Origin: Rhizobacter sp.
GTDB taxonomy: Bacteria > Pseudomonadota > Gammaproteobacteria > Burkholderiales > Burkholderiaceae_C
Length of the DNA: 35,052 bases
Assembly (NCBI GenBank): GCA_017881025.1
Contig: JADGRJ010000013.1
Span: 1 to 35,052 of the forward strand
Direction: 5' to 3'
The notes beneath the pieces were generated by a model that made no database searches, was not told the origin of the DNA, and saw nothing but the letters and a program-made list of their open reading frames with translations. This document shows positions 7,474 to 16,110 of the stretch, piece by piece. The translations under genes were made by a program, and so were the position numbers. Within the stretch, counting starts at the first letter, position 1. Each line of letters begins with the position of its first letter.

Positions 7474-8235
7474 TCAGAAGCGCGAAAAGTCGGGCTTGCG
7501 CTTCTCGAAGAAGGCACTGAACGCTTCCTTGGCCTCGGGAGTCTGGAGGCGCGCGCCGAAGGCCTGTCCCTCGATACGAATCGTCTCGAGCAACGCTTCA
7601 GCGCGATGGCGGCGCAGCAGCCGCTTGGTCTCGCGCACGGCGCCCGGCGGCAAGGTGTTGAAGCGCTCGGCGACGCGGCGCGCGTGCTTGACGACTTCGC
7701 TCGCCGGCAAGACCGCGTTGGCGATGCCGAACTCGACCGCATCGGCGCCGCTGAACGGGTCGCCGAGGAGCAGCTTCTCGGCGGCGCGCGCGTTGCCCAT
7801 CAGCTGCGGCACGATCAGGCTCGACCCGAACTCGGGAACGAGGCCGAGGCTCACGAACGGCATCGCCAGGCGCGCTTCGTCGGCGACGTAGACGAAGTCG
7901 CAGTGCAGCAGCATCGTCGTGCCGATGCCGATCGCCGCGCCGGTCACGGCGGCGACGACCGGCTTGTCGCAGCCCATCAGCGCCTTCATGAAGGCGAACG
8001 AAGGCGCCTCCTCGAGGCTGGCCGGGCGCTTGACGAAGTCGTCGATGTCGTTGCCGGAGGTGAAGATGCCGGGCTGACCGGTGATCAATACCGCGCGCAC
8101 CGCGTCGTCTTCGCGCGCCGCGTCGAACGCCGCGGCGAGCTGCGTATACATCGCCCCGGTGATCGCGTTCTTCTTCTCGGGGCGAGCGATCTCGATCGTC
8201 GCCACGCCGTTCAGGGTCGCCGTCTTGATGGTCAT
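7474..8235 (-). CDS. Crotonase-family protein, probably enoyl-CoA delta-isomerase
   Basis: Cytosolic CoA-dependent enzyme of 253 residues. The crotonase fold is clear from KNAITGAMY, the oxyanion-hole segment TSGNDIDDF and GAAIGIGTTMLLHCD. The two glutamates of true enoyl-CoA hydratases are absent: aligned positions are T107 (CELA Glu) and F127 (QPEI Glu). Instead E135 in LGLVPEFGSS occupies the place of the single catalytic Glu of delta3,delta2-enoyl-CoA isomerases of the ECI2/PECI type. It would therefore shift double bonds for unsaturated fatty acids, while the FadN-type protein upstream hydrates. ATG 8235 has an AGGAG site. The crotonase family is certain; the isomerase role is an inference from the active site. 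Confidence 0.85.
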   Translation of the reverse strand: MTIKTATLNGVATIEIARPEKKNAITGAMYTQLAAAFDAAREDDAVRAVLITGQPGIFTSGNDIDDFVKRPASLEEAPSFAFMKALMGCDKPVVAAVTGAAIGIGTTMLLHCDFVYVADEARLAMPFVSLGLVPEFGSSLIVPQLMGNARAAEKLLLGDPFSGADAVEFGIANAVLPASEVVKHARRVAERFNTLPPGAVRETKRLLRRHRAEALLETIRIEGQAFGARLQTPEAKEAFSAFFEKRKPDFSRF

Positions 8236-8260
8236 GCCGGTCTCCTGCGTCGTGCCCGGT

Positions 8261-9490
8261 TCAAACGCGCTCGAAGATTCCCGCGGCGCCCTGGCCGGTG
8301 CCGACGCACATCGTCACCATGCCGTACTTGAGGTTGTGGCGGCGCAGCGCGTGGATGACGGTCGCCGAGCGGATCGCGCCGGTCGCGCCGAGCGGATGGC
8401 CGAGGGCGATCGCGCCGCCCATCGGATTGACCTTCGCCGGATCGAGGCCGACCGAGTTGATGACCGCCAGCGACTGCGCCGCGAACGCCTCGTTCAGCTC
8501 GATCCAGCCCATGTCGTCGAGCGAGAGGCCGGCGTAGCGCAGCGCCGCCGGGATCGCCTCGATCGGGCCGATGCCCATGATCTCGGGCGGCACGCCGCGC
8601 GCCGCGAAGCTGACGAAGCGCGCGAGCGGCTTCAGGTCGAACTGCTTGACCGCCTTCTCGCTCGCCAGGATCAGCGCGCCGGCGCCGTCGCTCGTCTGCG
8701 AGCTGTTGCCCGCGGTGACGGTGCCCATGCCGGTCGCCTTGCCGGTCGGATCCTTGGGCGCCGCGAACACCGGTCGCAGCTTGGCCAGGCCCTCGAGCGA
8801 AGTGTCAGGGCGCGGCCCCTCGTCGAGCTTGACGGTGCGCGTCTTCGTCCCCTGCTCGCCGGTCGCCAGGTCGGGAAAGCGGTCGATGACGTCGATCGGC
8901 GTCATCTCGTCCGTGAACTCGCCCGCCTGCTGCGCCTTCAGCGCGCGCAGGTGCGACTCGAGCGCGAACGCGTCCTGCGCCTCGCGGCTCACCTTCCACT
9001 GCAGCGCGACCTTCTCGGCGGTGATGCCCATGCCGTAGGCGATGCCGACGTTCTCGTCGCGGGCGAAGATCTCGGGGTTGAACGACGGCTTGTTGCCGCC
9101 CATCGGCACCAGGCTCATCGACTCGGCGCCGCCGGCGATCAGCACGTCGGCCTCGCCGACGCGGATGCGGTCGGCGGCCATCTGCACGGCGGTCAGGCCC
9201 GAGGCGCAGAAGCGGTTGACGGTGACGCCGCCGACCGGCTTCGGGAAGCCGCACAGCGCGACCGCGATGCGCGCCATGTTCATGCCCTGCTCGCCTTCCG
9301 GGAACGAGCAGCCGACGATCGCGTCCTCGATCGCGGCCGGGTCGAGCGTCGGCACCTGCTTCATCGCGCTCCGGATCGCGGCGACCAGCAGATCGTCGGG
9401 CCGCGTGTTGCGGAAGAAGCCGCGCCCCGAGCGGCCGATCGGCGTCCGCGTGGCGGCGACGATGTAGGCGTCCTGCACTTGCTTGCTCAT
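8261..9490 (-). CDS. fadA: Acetyl-CoA C-acyltransferase (3-ketoacyl-CoA thiolase)
   Basis: Catalyses the last step of beta-oxidation, cleaving 3-ketoacyl-CoA with CoA to acetyl-CoA and a shortened acyl-CoA. It is 409 residues, within the family range. The nucleophilic Cys95 lies in VNRFCASGL, the catalytic His in ALGHPLGATG and the second Cys in MCVGTGQGAAGIF. The N-terminal YIVAATRTPIGRSGRGFF and NEAFAAQS are standard thiolase motifs. ATG 9490 has a GAGGAAG site and lies 10 bases after the FadN-type gene, so the two are co-translated. Some annotation would call it a fadI-type thiolase. Confidence 0.93.
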   Translation of the reverse strand: MSKQVQDAYIVAATRTPIGRSGRGFFRNTRPDDLLVAAIRSAMKQVPTLDPAAIEDAIVGCSFPEGEQGMNMARIAVALCGFPKPVGGVTVNRFCASGLTAVQMAADRIRVGEADVLIAGGAESMSLVPMGGNKPSFNPEIFARDENVGIAYGMGITAEKVALQWKVSREAQDAFALESHLRALKAQQAGEFTDEMTPIDVIDRFPDLATGEQGTKTRTVKLDEGPRPDTSLEGLAKLRPVFAAPKDPTGKATGMGTVTAGNSSQTSDGAGALILASEKAVKQFDLKPLARFVSFAARGVPPEIMGIGPIEAIPAALRYAGLSLDDMGWIELNEAFAAQSLAVINSVGLDPAKVNPMGGAIALGHPLGATGAIRSATVIHALRRHNLKYGMVTMCVGTGQGAAGIFERV

Positions 9491-9500
9491 CTTCGCTTCC

Positions 9501-11912
9501 TCAGTTGCGCACCGGCTTGCCGGTCGACAGCATTCCCATGATCCGTTCCTGCGTCTTCGGGTGGTCGAGCAGCGCGCAGAAGCGCTGCCGCTCCATCGCC
9601 ATCAGGTACTCCTCGCTCACCAGCGATCCGGCGTCGACGTCGCCGCCGCAGACCACCTCGGCGATCTGCGACGCGACGTGGAAGTCGTGCCCGCTGATGA
9701 AGCCGCCGTCGCGCATGTTGACGAGCTGGACCTTGATCGTGGCGATGGCGTTCCTGCCCGCGACCGGGAACGGCGCCTTCGCCGGTGCGCGCCAGCCGCT
9801 CTCGCTCATCGCCTTGACCTGCTCCGTCGCGACATGGAGCAGTTCGTCCTTGTGCGGGACGATGACGTCGCTCCAGAGCAGGTAGCCGAGCTTCCTGCTC
9901 TCGATCGCGCTCGTGCCGACCTTGGCCGTCGCCGCGCTCGTGAAGCCGTCGGTGAGGAACTTGAGGAGGTCGGCGTTGGCGTTGCCGGCCGACGCCATCT
10001 CGGCGGCGCGGCGCGCCAGGTAGGCCAGGCCGCCACCCGCAGGGATCAGGCCGACGCCGACCTCGACGAAGCCCATGTAGCTTTCCATCGCGGCGACGCG
10101 ACGCGAGCAGTGCAGAGCGATCTCGTTGCCGCCGCCGAGGGCGATGCCGCGAACGGCCGCGACGACCGGGACGCTCGCGTAGCGGATTCGCAGCATCGCG
10201 TCCTGCAGCTTCTTGACCTCGGGCAGGATGCCCTTGCCGCCGCTCTTCATGAACACCGGCATGAGCGCCTCGAGGTTGGCGCCGGCCGAGAAGACGTCGT
10301 CGGGCGACCAGACGACGAGGCCCTGGTACGAGGCTTCGGCGAGATCGACCGCCTTCAGCAGGCCCTCGATCACGGCCGGGCTGATGAGGTGGAGCTTGGC
10401 GGTGATGCTCGCGATCAGCACCTCGCCGTCGAGCGTCCAGACACGGACCTCGTCGTTCTTGAAGACCTCGGTGCCGGACTTCAGCGGGGTCGTGGCGTCG
10501 GCGCCGTGGACGCTGTCGCGGAACGCCTGGCGCCGGTAGACCGGCAGCGTGCTCGGCGCCACGAAGCGGGCGCGGGCGGCGCTGTACGAGCCCTCCGGCC
10601 GATGCACGCCGGCGTCGGCGCTGCCGAGCCCGTCGAACACCCACGACGGCAGCGGCGCGCTGCTGAGCGCCTTGCCGGCCTCGATGTCTTCCTTCACCCA
10701 CTGTGCGACCTGCGACCAGCCGGCCGCCTGCCAGAGCTCGAACGGCCCCTGGCTCGTGCCGAAGCCCCAGCGCATCGCGAAGTCGATGTCGCGCGCGCTC
10801 TCGGCGACGTCGGCGAGGTGGACCGCGGCGTAGTGGAAGCTGTCGCGCAGGATCGCCCACAGGAACTGCGCCTGCGGGTTCTTCGAGTCGTGCAGGAGCT
10901 TCAGCCGCTCGGCCGGCGGCTTCTTGAGGATGCGGGCGACGACCTCGTCGGCCTTGCCGCCGCCGGGAACGTAGTCGCCGGTCGCCGGGTCGTAGCGCAG
11001 GATGTCCTTGCCGACCTTCTTGTAGAAGCCGGCGCCCGTCTTCTGGCCGAGCGCGCCGGCATCGAGCAGCTTCTGCAGCACCGGCGGCGTCGCGAAGCTG
11101 GCGAAGAACGGATCGTTGCCCTGCTCCGGGCCGAGGTTGTCCTGCAGCGTCTTGATGACGTGCGCCATCGTGTCGAGGCCGACGACGTCGGCGGTGCGGA
11201 ACGTCCCCGAGCTCGCCCGGCCGAGCTTCTTGCCGGTGAGGTCGTCGACGACGTCGTAGCTGAGGCCGTAGGTCTCGGCCTCCTTCATCGTCGCCAGCAT
11301 GCCGGCGATGCCGACGCGGTTGGCGATGAAGTTGGGCGTGTCCTTGGCGCGGACGACCGACTTGCCGAGCGCCGTCGTCACGAAGGCTTCGAGCTCGTCG
11401 AGGATCTTCGGATCGGTCGTCGGCGTCGCGATCAGCTCGACCAGCGCCATGTAGCGCGGCGGGTTGAAGAAGTGGATGCCGCAGAAGCGCGGCCTGATCT
11501 CCTCGGGCAGCACCTCGGAGAGCTTGGTGATGCTGAGCCCCGAGGTGTTGCTCGCGACGATCGCGTGCGGCGCGATCGCCGGCGCGACCTTGGTGTAGAG
11601 GTCGAGCTTCCAGTCCATGCGCTCGGCGATCGCCTCGATGACGAGGTCGCATTCCTTCAGCCTGTCGAGGTGCTCCTCGTAGTTGGCCTGCTCGATCAGG
11701 CCTGAGTCCTCGGCGACGCCGAGCGGCGAAGGCTTGAGCTTCTTCAGGTTCTCGACCGCCTTGGCGACGATGCCGTTCTTGGGGCCCTCCTTGGCGGGCA
11801 GGTCGAACAGGATCACCGGCACGCGCACGTTGACGAGGTGGGCGGCGATCTGCGCGCCCATGACGCCGGCGCCGAGGACGGCGACCTTCCTGACGTTGAA
11901 TCGTTGTTGCAT
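9501..11912 (-). CDS. fadN: FadN-type 3-hydroxyacyl-CoA dehydrogenase / enoyl-CoA hydratase
   Basis: Bifunctional beta-oxidation enzyme of 803 residues, with the dehydrogenase at the N-terminus and the crotonase domain at the C-terminus. This is the order seen in Bacillus FadN and opposite to E. coli FadB. The NAD site is VAVLGAGVMGAQIAAHL (GxGxxG at 14-19) and the dehydrogenase His lies in FCGIHFFNPPRYM. The C-terminal crotonase part has both hydratase glutamates: GIALGGGNEIALHCS and GFVEVGVGLIPAGGG. ATG 11912 is chosen over the ORF start at 11945 because it has a GGGAG site and directly precedes the NAD fold. It sits between the DUF2147 gene and the thiolase. It oxidises and hydrates acyl-CoA intermediates made by the upstream acyl-CoA dehydrogenase. 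Confidence 0.9.
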   Translation of the reverse strand: MQQRFNVRKVAVLGAGVMGAQIAAHLVNVRVPVILFDLPAKEGPKNGIVAKAVENLKKLKPSPLGVAEDSGLIEQANYEEHLDRLKECDLVIEAIAERMDWKLDLYTKVAPAIAPHAIVASNTSGLSITKLSEVLPEEIRPRFCGIHFFNPPRYMALVELIATPTTDPKILDELEAFVTTALGKSVVRAKDTPNFIANRVGIAGMLATMKEAETYGLSYDVVDDLTGKKLGRASSGTFRTADVVGLDTMAHVIKTLQDNLGPEQGNDPFFASFATPPVLQKLLDAGALGQKTGAGFYKKVGKDILRYDPATGDYVPGGGKADEVVARILKKPPAERLKLLHDSKNPQAQFLWAILRDSFHYAAVHLADVAESARDIDFAMRWGFGTSQGPFELWQAAGWSQVAQWVKEDIEAGKALSSAPLPSWVFDGLGSADAGVHRPEGSYSAARARFVAPSTLPVYRRQAFRDSVHGADATTPLKSGTEVFKNDEVRVWTLDGEVLIASITAKLHLISPAVIEGLLKAVDLAEASYQGLVVWSPDDVFSAGANLEALMPVFMKSGGKGILPEVKKLQDAMLRIRYASVPVVAAVRGIALGGGNEIALHCSRRVAAMESYMGFVEVGVGLIPAGGGLAYLARRAAEMASAGNANADLLKFLTDGFTSAATAKVGTSAIESRKLGYLLWSDVIVPHKDELLHVATEQVKAMSESGWRAPAKAPFPVAGRNAIATIKVQLVNMRDGGFISGHDFHVASQIAEVVCGGDVDAGSLVSEEYLMAMERQRFCALLDHPKTQERIMGMLSTGKPVRN

Positions 11913-11926
11913 TGCTGCTCCCGTGC

Positions 11927-12385
11927 TCACTCGGCGCGAACCCACGTCTGCGTGCGGCCGAGCAGCGAGATGCCGACGAAGCCGCGCACCTCCAGCTTCG
12001 TGCCGTTGTCGACCAGCTTCATCTTCGACTTGTAGACCTTGCCGTTGTTCGGGTCGAGGATGTCGCCGCCCTCGAAGACCGCCTTGTCGTCGGCGCTCTG
12101 CTTCATGTTGCGGATGATGGTCAGGCCGAGGATGGGCTTGTCCTTGCGGTCGTCGCTGCAGTCCTTGCAGACCGCGTCCTTCGGCGACTCGGGGTCGAGG
12201 AACTTCTCGACCTTGCCGGTGTAGACGCCGTTCGCCTCGACGATGCGGACGAGCGACTTGTCCTTCTTGGTGTTGTCGTCGATCGTGCGCCAGACGCCGG
12301 CGGGCGACGTCACCTGCGCGGCGGCAGCGAAGGCGGCGCCGGCGAGCAGGCAGGCGACGGCGAGGTTCTTCTGGGTGAGGATCAT
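11927..12385 (-). CDS. DUF2147 family exported protein
   Basis: Small secreted or periplasmic protein of 152 residues. The signal peptide is LAVACLLAGAAFAAAAQ with mature start near QVTSPAGVWRTIDD. The DUF2147 pattern is visible: GVWRTIDDNTKKDKSLVRI near the start, then LDPNNGKVYKSKMKLVDN and a final VRGFVGISLLGRTQTWVR. Two cysteines (AVCKDCSDD) may form a disulfide. Its biochemical function is not established. It lies within the beta-oxidation operon, 13 bases after the acyl-CoA dehydrogenase and 14 before the FadN-type gene, suggesting a role linked to fatty-acid growth. ATG 12385 was chosen because the signal peptide begins there. Confidence 0.82.
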   Translation of the reverse strand: MILTQKNLAVACLLAGAAFAAAAQVTSPAGVWRTIDDNTKKDKSLVRIVEANGVYTGKVEKFLDPESPKDAVCKDCSDDRKDKPILGLTIIRNMKQSADDKAVFEGGDILDPNNGKVYKSKMKLVDNGTKLEVRGFVGISLLGRTQTWVRAE

Positions 12386-12398
12386 GGTTCCGGTCCGA

Positions 12399-14189
12399 TC
12401 AGAAAAGAGCCGCATCGAAGTCCATCATCGGCGCCGCCCCGGTCCGGGCGCTGCCGATGAGCCCCGCCGTCTCCGGCAGCAGCTTGGCGAAATAGAAGCG
12501 CGCGGTGGCGAGCTTGGCGACGTAGAACCCGTCGCCCGACGACGCCTTGTCGAGCGCCACCTTGGCCATCCTCGCCCACAGGTAGGCGAAGACGAGGTGG
12601 CCGCAGACACGCAGGTAGTCGACCGCCGCGGCGCCAACCTCGTCGGGGTTCTTGAACGCCTTCATGCCGATCTCGGTGGTGAGCTTGGTGACCTTGCCGC
12701 CGAGGTCGGCGAGCGGGTTGACGAACTCCTGCATCGCCTCGTTGGTCCCTTCCTCCTCGACGAAGGCCTCGACCAGCTTGCCGAACTTCTTCAGTTTCGC
12801 ACCGTTGTCGGCGAGCACCTTCCTGCCCAGCAGGTCGAGCGACTGGATCGTGTTCGTGCCCTCGTAGATCATGTTGATGCGCGAGTCGCGCACGAACTGC
12901 TCCATCCCCGACTCGCGGATATAGCCGTGGCCGCCGTAGACCTGCAGGCAGTGCGAGGTCGCGATCCAGGCGTTGTCGGTGAAGAACGCCTTGACGATCG
13001 GCGTCAGCAGCGCGACCAGGTCGGCGCATTCCTTCTTCACGTCCTCGTCGTCGCTCGCCAGCTCGCGGTCGAGGAGCAGCGTCGTGAACACCGCCAGCGC
13101 CCTGCCCCCTTCCGCGAAAGCGCGCGCGGTGAGCAGCATCTTCCTGACGTCGGGGTGGACGATGATCGGGTCGGCCGGCTTGTCGGGTGCCTTCGGGCCC
13201 GAGAGCGAGCGCATCTGCAGCCGCTCCTTGGCGTAGACGGCAGCGTTCTGATAGGCCACTTCGGTGAGCCCGAGCGACTGCATTCCCACGCCCAGGCGCG
13301 CCGCGTTCATCATCACGAACATCGCCTGCAGACCCTTGTTCGGCTGGCCGACGAGGCTGCCCACGGCGCCGTCGAGGACGATCTGCGCGGTCGCGTTGCC
13401 GTGGATTCCCATCTTGTGCTCGAGGCCGCCGCACCAGATGCCGTTCCTCTCGCCGAGCGACCCGTCGGCCTTCACGTTCCACTTCGGCACGACGAAGAGC
13501 GAGATGCCCTTCGATCCCGTCGGCGCATCGGGCAGGCGGGCGAGGACGAGGTGGACGATGTTCTCGGCCATGTCGTGCTCGCCGGCGGAGATGAAGATCT
13601 TGTTGCCGGTGAGGCGATACGAGCCGTCGGCCTGCGGCTCGGCCTTGGTGCGGAGCAGGCCGAGGTCGGTTCCGCACTGCGGCTCGGTCAGGCACATGGT
13701 GCCGGTCCAGCGGCCGCTCGTCAGCTTGCCCAGATAACTCTGCTTCTGCTCGTCGGTGCCGAAAGCGCGCAGGCACTCGTAGGCGCCGTGCGAGAGGCCG
13801 GGATACATCGTCCATGCCTGGTTCGCCGAGTTGAGCATCTCGAACAGGCACTGGCTGACGACGTGCGGCAAGCCCTGGCCGCCGAACGCGGGATCGCAGC
13901 TGAGCGCCGGCCAGCCGCCCTCGACGTACTTGGCGTACGCGTCCTTGAAGCCGGTGGGGGTCTTCACCTCGTGCGTCGCCTTGTCGAGCGTGCAGCCCTC
14001 GGCGTCGCCGATCGCGTTCAGGGGCGCCAGCACCTCGCTCGCGAACTTGCCGGCTTCTTCGAGGACGGCGTCGATCGTCTCGACGTCGACATCGGCGTGC
14101 GCAGGCAAGAGCTTCAGCGCGCCGACGACGTCGAGCACCTCGTGCAGGACGAAGCGCATGTCGCGCAGCGGCGGGGAATAGGACGGCAT
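12399..14189 (-). CDS. Acyl-CoA dehydrogenase with C-terminal extension domain
   Basis: FAD enzyme of 596 residues for the first step of beta-oxidation, making trans-2-enoyl-CoA. It is longer than the usual ~380-residue enzymes and belongs to the group with an N-terminal segment (MPSYSPPLRDMRFVLHEVL) and a C-terminal acetyl-CoA-dehydrogenase-type domain. Family motifs seen are MCLTEPQCGTDLGLLRTKA near the FAD site, KIFISAGEHDMAENIVHLVL, and MNMIYEGTNTIQSLDLLGRK, where the Glu of YEGTN is the usual catalytic base. It follows tetR by 36 bases and heads the enzymes of the operon. A long-chain substrate is likely from the FadN/FadA neighbours but not proven. Confidence 0.92.
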   Translation of the reverse strand: MPSYSPPLRDMRFVLHEVLDVVGALKLLPAHADVDVETIDAVLEEAGKFASEVLAPLNAIGDAEGCTLDKATHEVKTPTGFKDAYAKYVEGGWPALSCDPAFGGQGLPHVVSQCLFEMLNSANQAWTMYPGLSHGAYECLRAFGTDEQKQSYLGKLTSGRWTGTMCLTEPQCGTDLGLLRTKAEPQADGSYRLTGNKIFISAGEHDMAENIVHLVLARLPDAPTGSKGISLFVVPKWNVKADGSLGERNGIWCGGLEHKMGIHGNATAQIVLDGAVGSLVGQPNKGLQAMFVMMNAARLGVGMQSLGLTEVAYQNAAVYAKERLQMRSLSGPKAPDKPADPIIVHPDVRKMLLTARAFAEGGRALAVFTTLLLDRELASDDEDVKKECADLVALLTPIVKAFFTDNAWIATSHCLQVYGGHGYIRESGMEQFVRDSRINMIYEGTNTIQSLDLLGRKVLADNGAKLKKFGKLVEAFVEEEGTNEAMQEFVNPLADLGGKVTKLTTEIGMKAFKNPDEVGAAAVDYLRVCGHLVFAYLWARMAKVALDKASSGDGFYVAKLATARFYFAKLLPETAGLIGSARTGAAPMMDFDAALF

Positions 14190-14225
14190 GTCGAAGACTC
14201 CTTGGAGGCTGGAAACGAAGGACGG

Positions 14226-14918
14226 TCAGGCGCAGTCGGCCGAGGGCGACGGACCCGGCGGCGGCGTCGCCGCATGGGCGAGCAGCCGCTCGAACGCGGC
14301 GCGGGCGCGCTCCTCGGCGCCGGCGTGGCGCAGGAAGCGCGCGTCGTGATGAAGCGCAAGAATGAGGCCGTGGATCTCGAACAGCAGCTGGCCCGCGTCG
14401 GTATCTGCGCGCAGGTGGCCCTCGTCGACGGCGGCGCGGATCGCACGCTCGAGCGCGTTCTGCCAGGTCTGCACCATCGTCACGAGGGCATCTCGCACCG
14501 GCCCGGGACGGTCGTCGAACTCGACCGCGCCGCTGATGTAGATGCAGCCGGAATCGATCTCGACCGAGACGCGCCGCACCCAGCGGTCGAAGAGAGCGTG
14601 CAGCCGCGGCAGGCCCCGCGCCGCGCTCATCGACGGGCGGAACACTTCGGCCTCGAACTTGGCGTGGTATTCCTTGACGACCGAGATCTGCAATTCCTCG
14701 CGCGAGCCGAAGTGGGCGAAGACGCCCGACTTGCTCATGCCGATCACCTCGGCCAAGGCGCCGATCGAGAGACCCTCGAGGCCGATGTGCGAGGCGAGGG
14801 CGAGCGCTGCGTCGAGAATGGCGGCGCGCGTCTGCCGGCCCTTCATGAGCGGGCGCGCGGGCGCCGGCTCGGCCGAAGCGTCGGCGCTGGTGTCGTCGGC
14901 GTCGAGGAGCGAACTCAT
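14226..14918 (-). CDS. TetR-family transcriptional regulator of the beta-oxidation operon
   Basis: Predicted repressor of 230 residues. The helix-turn-helix lies in TRAAILDAALALASHIGLEG followed by LSIGALAEVIGMSKSGVFAHFGSREEL, the standard TetR N-terminal block. The remaining C-terminal ligand domain contains RVSVEIDSGCIYISGAVEFD. It is the first gene of the fatty-acid operon, so an acyl-CoA ligand is a reasonable inference. Two starts are possible: ATG 14918 (MSSLLDADD) and ATG 14939. I prefer 14918 because a palindromic operator candidate ends just in front of 14939, which would leave almost no leader. Neither has a good ribosome-binding site. It diverges from the ketopantoate reductase homologue. 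Confidence 0.85.
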   Translation of the reverse strand: MSSLLDADDTSADASAEPAPARPLMKGRQTRAAILDAALALASHIGLEGLSIGALAEVIGMSKSGVFAHFGSREELQISVVKEYHAKFEAEVFRPSMSAARGLPRLHALFDRWVRRVSVEIDSGCIYISGAVEFDDRPGPVRDALVTMVQTWQNALERAIRAAVDEGHLRADTDAGQLLFEIHGLILALHHDARFLRHAGAEERARAAFERLLAHAATPPPGPSPSADCA

Positions 14919-14942
14919 GGGCAAAAGGCGGGGAGTCATGAA

Positions 14943-14960
14943 ATCGAACGATCGTGCTAT
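14943..14960. promoter_or_regulatory. Candidate TetR operator with perfect ACGATCGT core
   Basis: The sequence ATCGAACGATCGTGCTAT holds a perfect 8-base palindrome ACGATCGT at 14948-14955 within an AT-richer patch. It lies in the spacer between tetR and the divergent reductase gene. Location and symmetry suggest autoregulation by the TetR protein. No second copy was noticed elsewhere in the window. Confidence 0.4.
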
Positions 14961-15040
14961 TTTGCCGGAACGGACGCGGCCTCGCCACGTCAGGGTGCCG
15001 TGATCGTGCGGATTTGTGCTCTTTCGTCGCGGGCCGGCGG

Positions 15041-16015
15041 GTGAAGGTCGCGGTCGTCGGCCTTGGCGCCGTCGGTGGCCTGATCGCGGCCCGGCTCGCG
15101 CGCTCCGGCCACGAGGTCTCGGCGCTGGCGCGCGGCGAGACGCTCGCCCGCGTCCGCCGCGACGGGCTCCAGGTCGAGAGCGCGCGCGGATCGTTCTCGG
15201 TCGCGCTGGCGGCGAGCGACGACGCGGCGACGCTCGGCCCGCAAGAGCTCGTCGTCATCGCCGTCAAGGCGCCGGCGCTTCCCGTGGTGGCAGCGTCGAT
15301 CGGGCCGCTGCTCACGCCGACGACGGTGCTCCTGCCGGCGATGAACGGCGTCCCGTGGTGGTTCCTTCCCGCCGCGCTGCCCGAGCAGGCGCCGCTCGCC
15401 AGCGTCGATCCGGGCGGTCGCCTGCTCGCCCGGCTGCCGCTCGGCCGCGTCCTCGGCTGCGTCGTCCACCTCGCGGCATCGAGCCCGGCGCCGGGGCGCG
15501 TTCGCCACAACATCGGCGAGAGACTGATTGTCGGCGAGCCGGCGGGCGGCAAGTCGGCGCGCGTCGACGCGGTGTGCGCCGCGCTCGCCAGCGCGGGCTT
15601 TCAGGCCGAGGCCAGCGCCGACGTGCGCGGCGACGTCTGGTACAAGCTCTGGGGCAACATGACGATCAACCCGGTCTCCGCGCTCACCGGCGCACTGACC
15701 GACGCCATCCTCGACGACTCGCTGGTACGCGAGTTCGTGCTCCGCTGCATGGCCGAGGCCGCCGAGATCGGCGCCCGCATCGGCTGCCCGATCGCGCAAT
15801 CGGGCGCCGACCGGCTCGACCTGACGCGCGAGCTCGGCGGCTTTCGCACGTCGATGCTGCAGGACGCCGACGCCGGCCGCACGATCGAGCTCGACGCGCT
15901 GGTCACTGCCGTCCACGAGATCGCCCGCCGCGTCGGCATCGCCGCTCCCAACGTCGGCGCGCTGCTCGGCCTGACCCGGCTGATGGCGCGCGGTCGCGGC
16001 CTCTACGGCTCGTAA
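15041..16015 (+). CDS. Ketopantoate reductase family protein (2-dehydropantoate 2-reductase)
   Basis: NADPH-dependent cytosolic reductase of 324 residues. Members reduce ketopantoate to pantoate in pantothenate/CoA biosynthesis, although many paralogues have other substrates. The N-terminal Rossmann motif is VAVVGLGAVGGLIAARL. The family Lys region is VRGDVWYKLWGNMTINPVSAL (DVWYKLWGN), and a later SMLQDADAGRTIELDAL matches the conserved SMLQD block. GTG 15041 is the start that places the Rossmann strand at residue 2; the longer ORF begins inside the tetR promoter. Its divergence from the beta-oxidation operon is of unclear meaning. It could be PanE itself or a paralogue. Confidence 0.85.
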   Translation: MKVAVVGLGAVGGLIAARLARSGHEVSALARGETLARVRRDGLQVESARGSFSVALAASDDAATLGPQELVVIAVKAPALPVVAASIGPLLTPTTVLLPAMNGVPWWFLPAALPEQAPLASVDPGGRLLARLPLGRVLGCVVHLAASSPAPGRVRHNIGERLIVGEPAGGKSARVDAVCAALASAGFQAEASADVRGDVWYKLWGNMTINPVSALTGALTDAILDDSLVREFVLRCMAEAAEIGARIGCPIAQSGADRLDLTRELGGFRTSMLQDADAGRTIELDALVTAVHEIARRVGIAAPNVGALLGLTRLMARGRGLYGS

Positions 16016-16110
16016 GTCGCTGCTTGCTTCGACCGTGCGTCGTGCCCGGCGTCGCGCCCGCGCGTCGTTGTCTTGAGCATGGCCGCGCCATGGTTTACGC
16101 TCGGGGCTCC

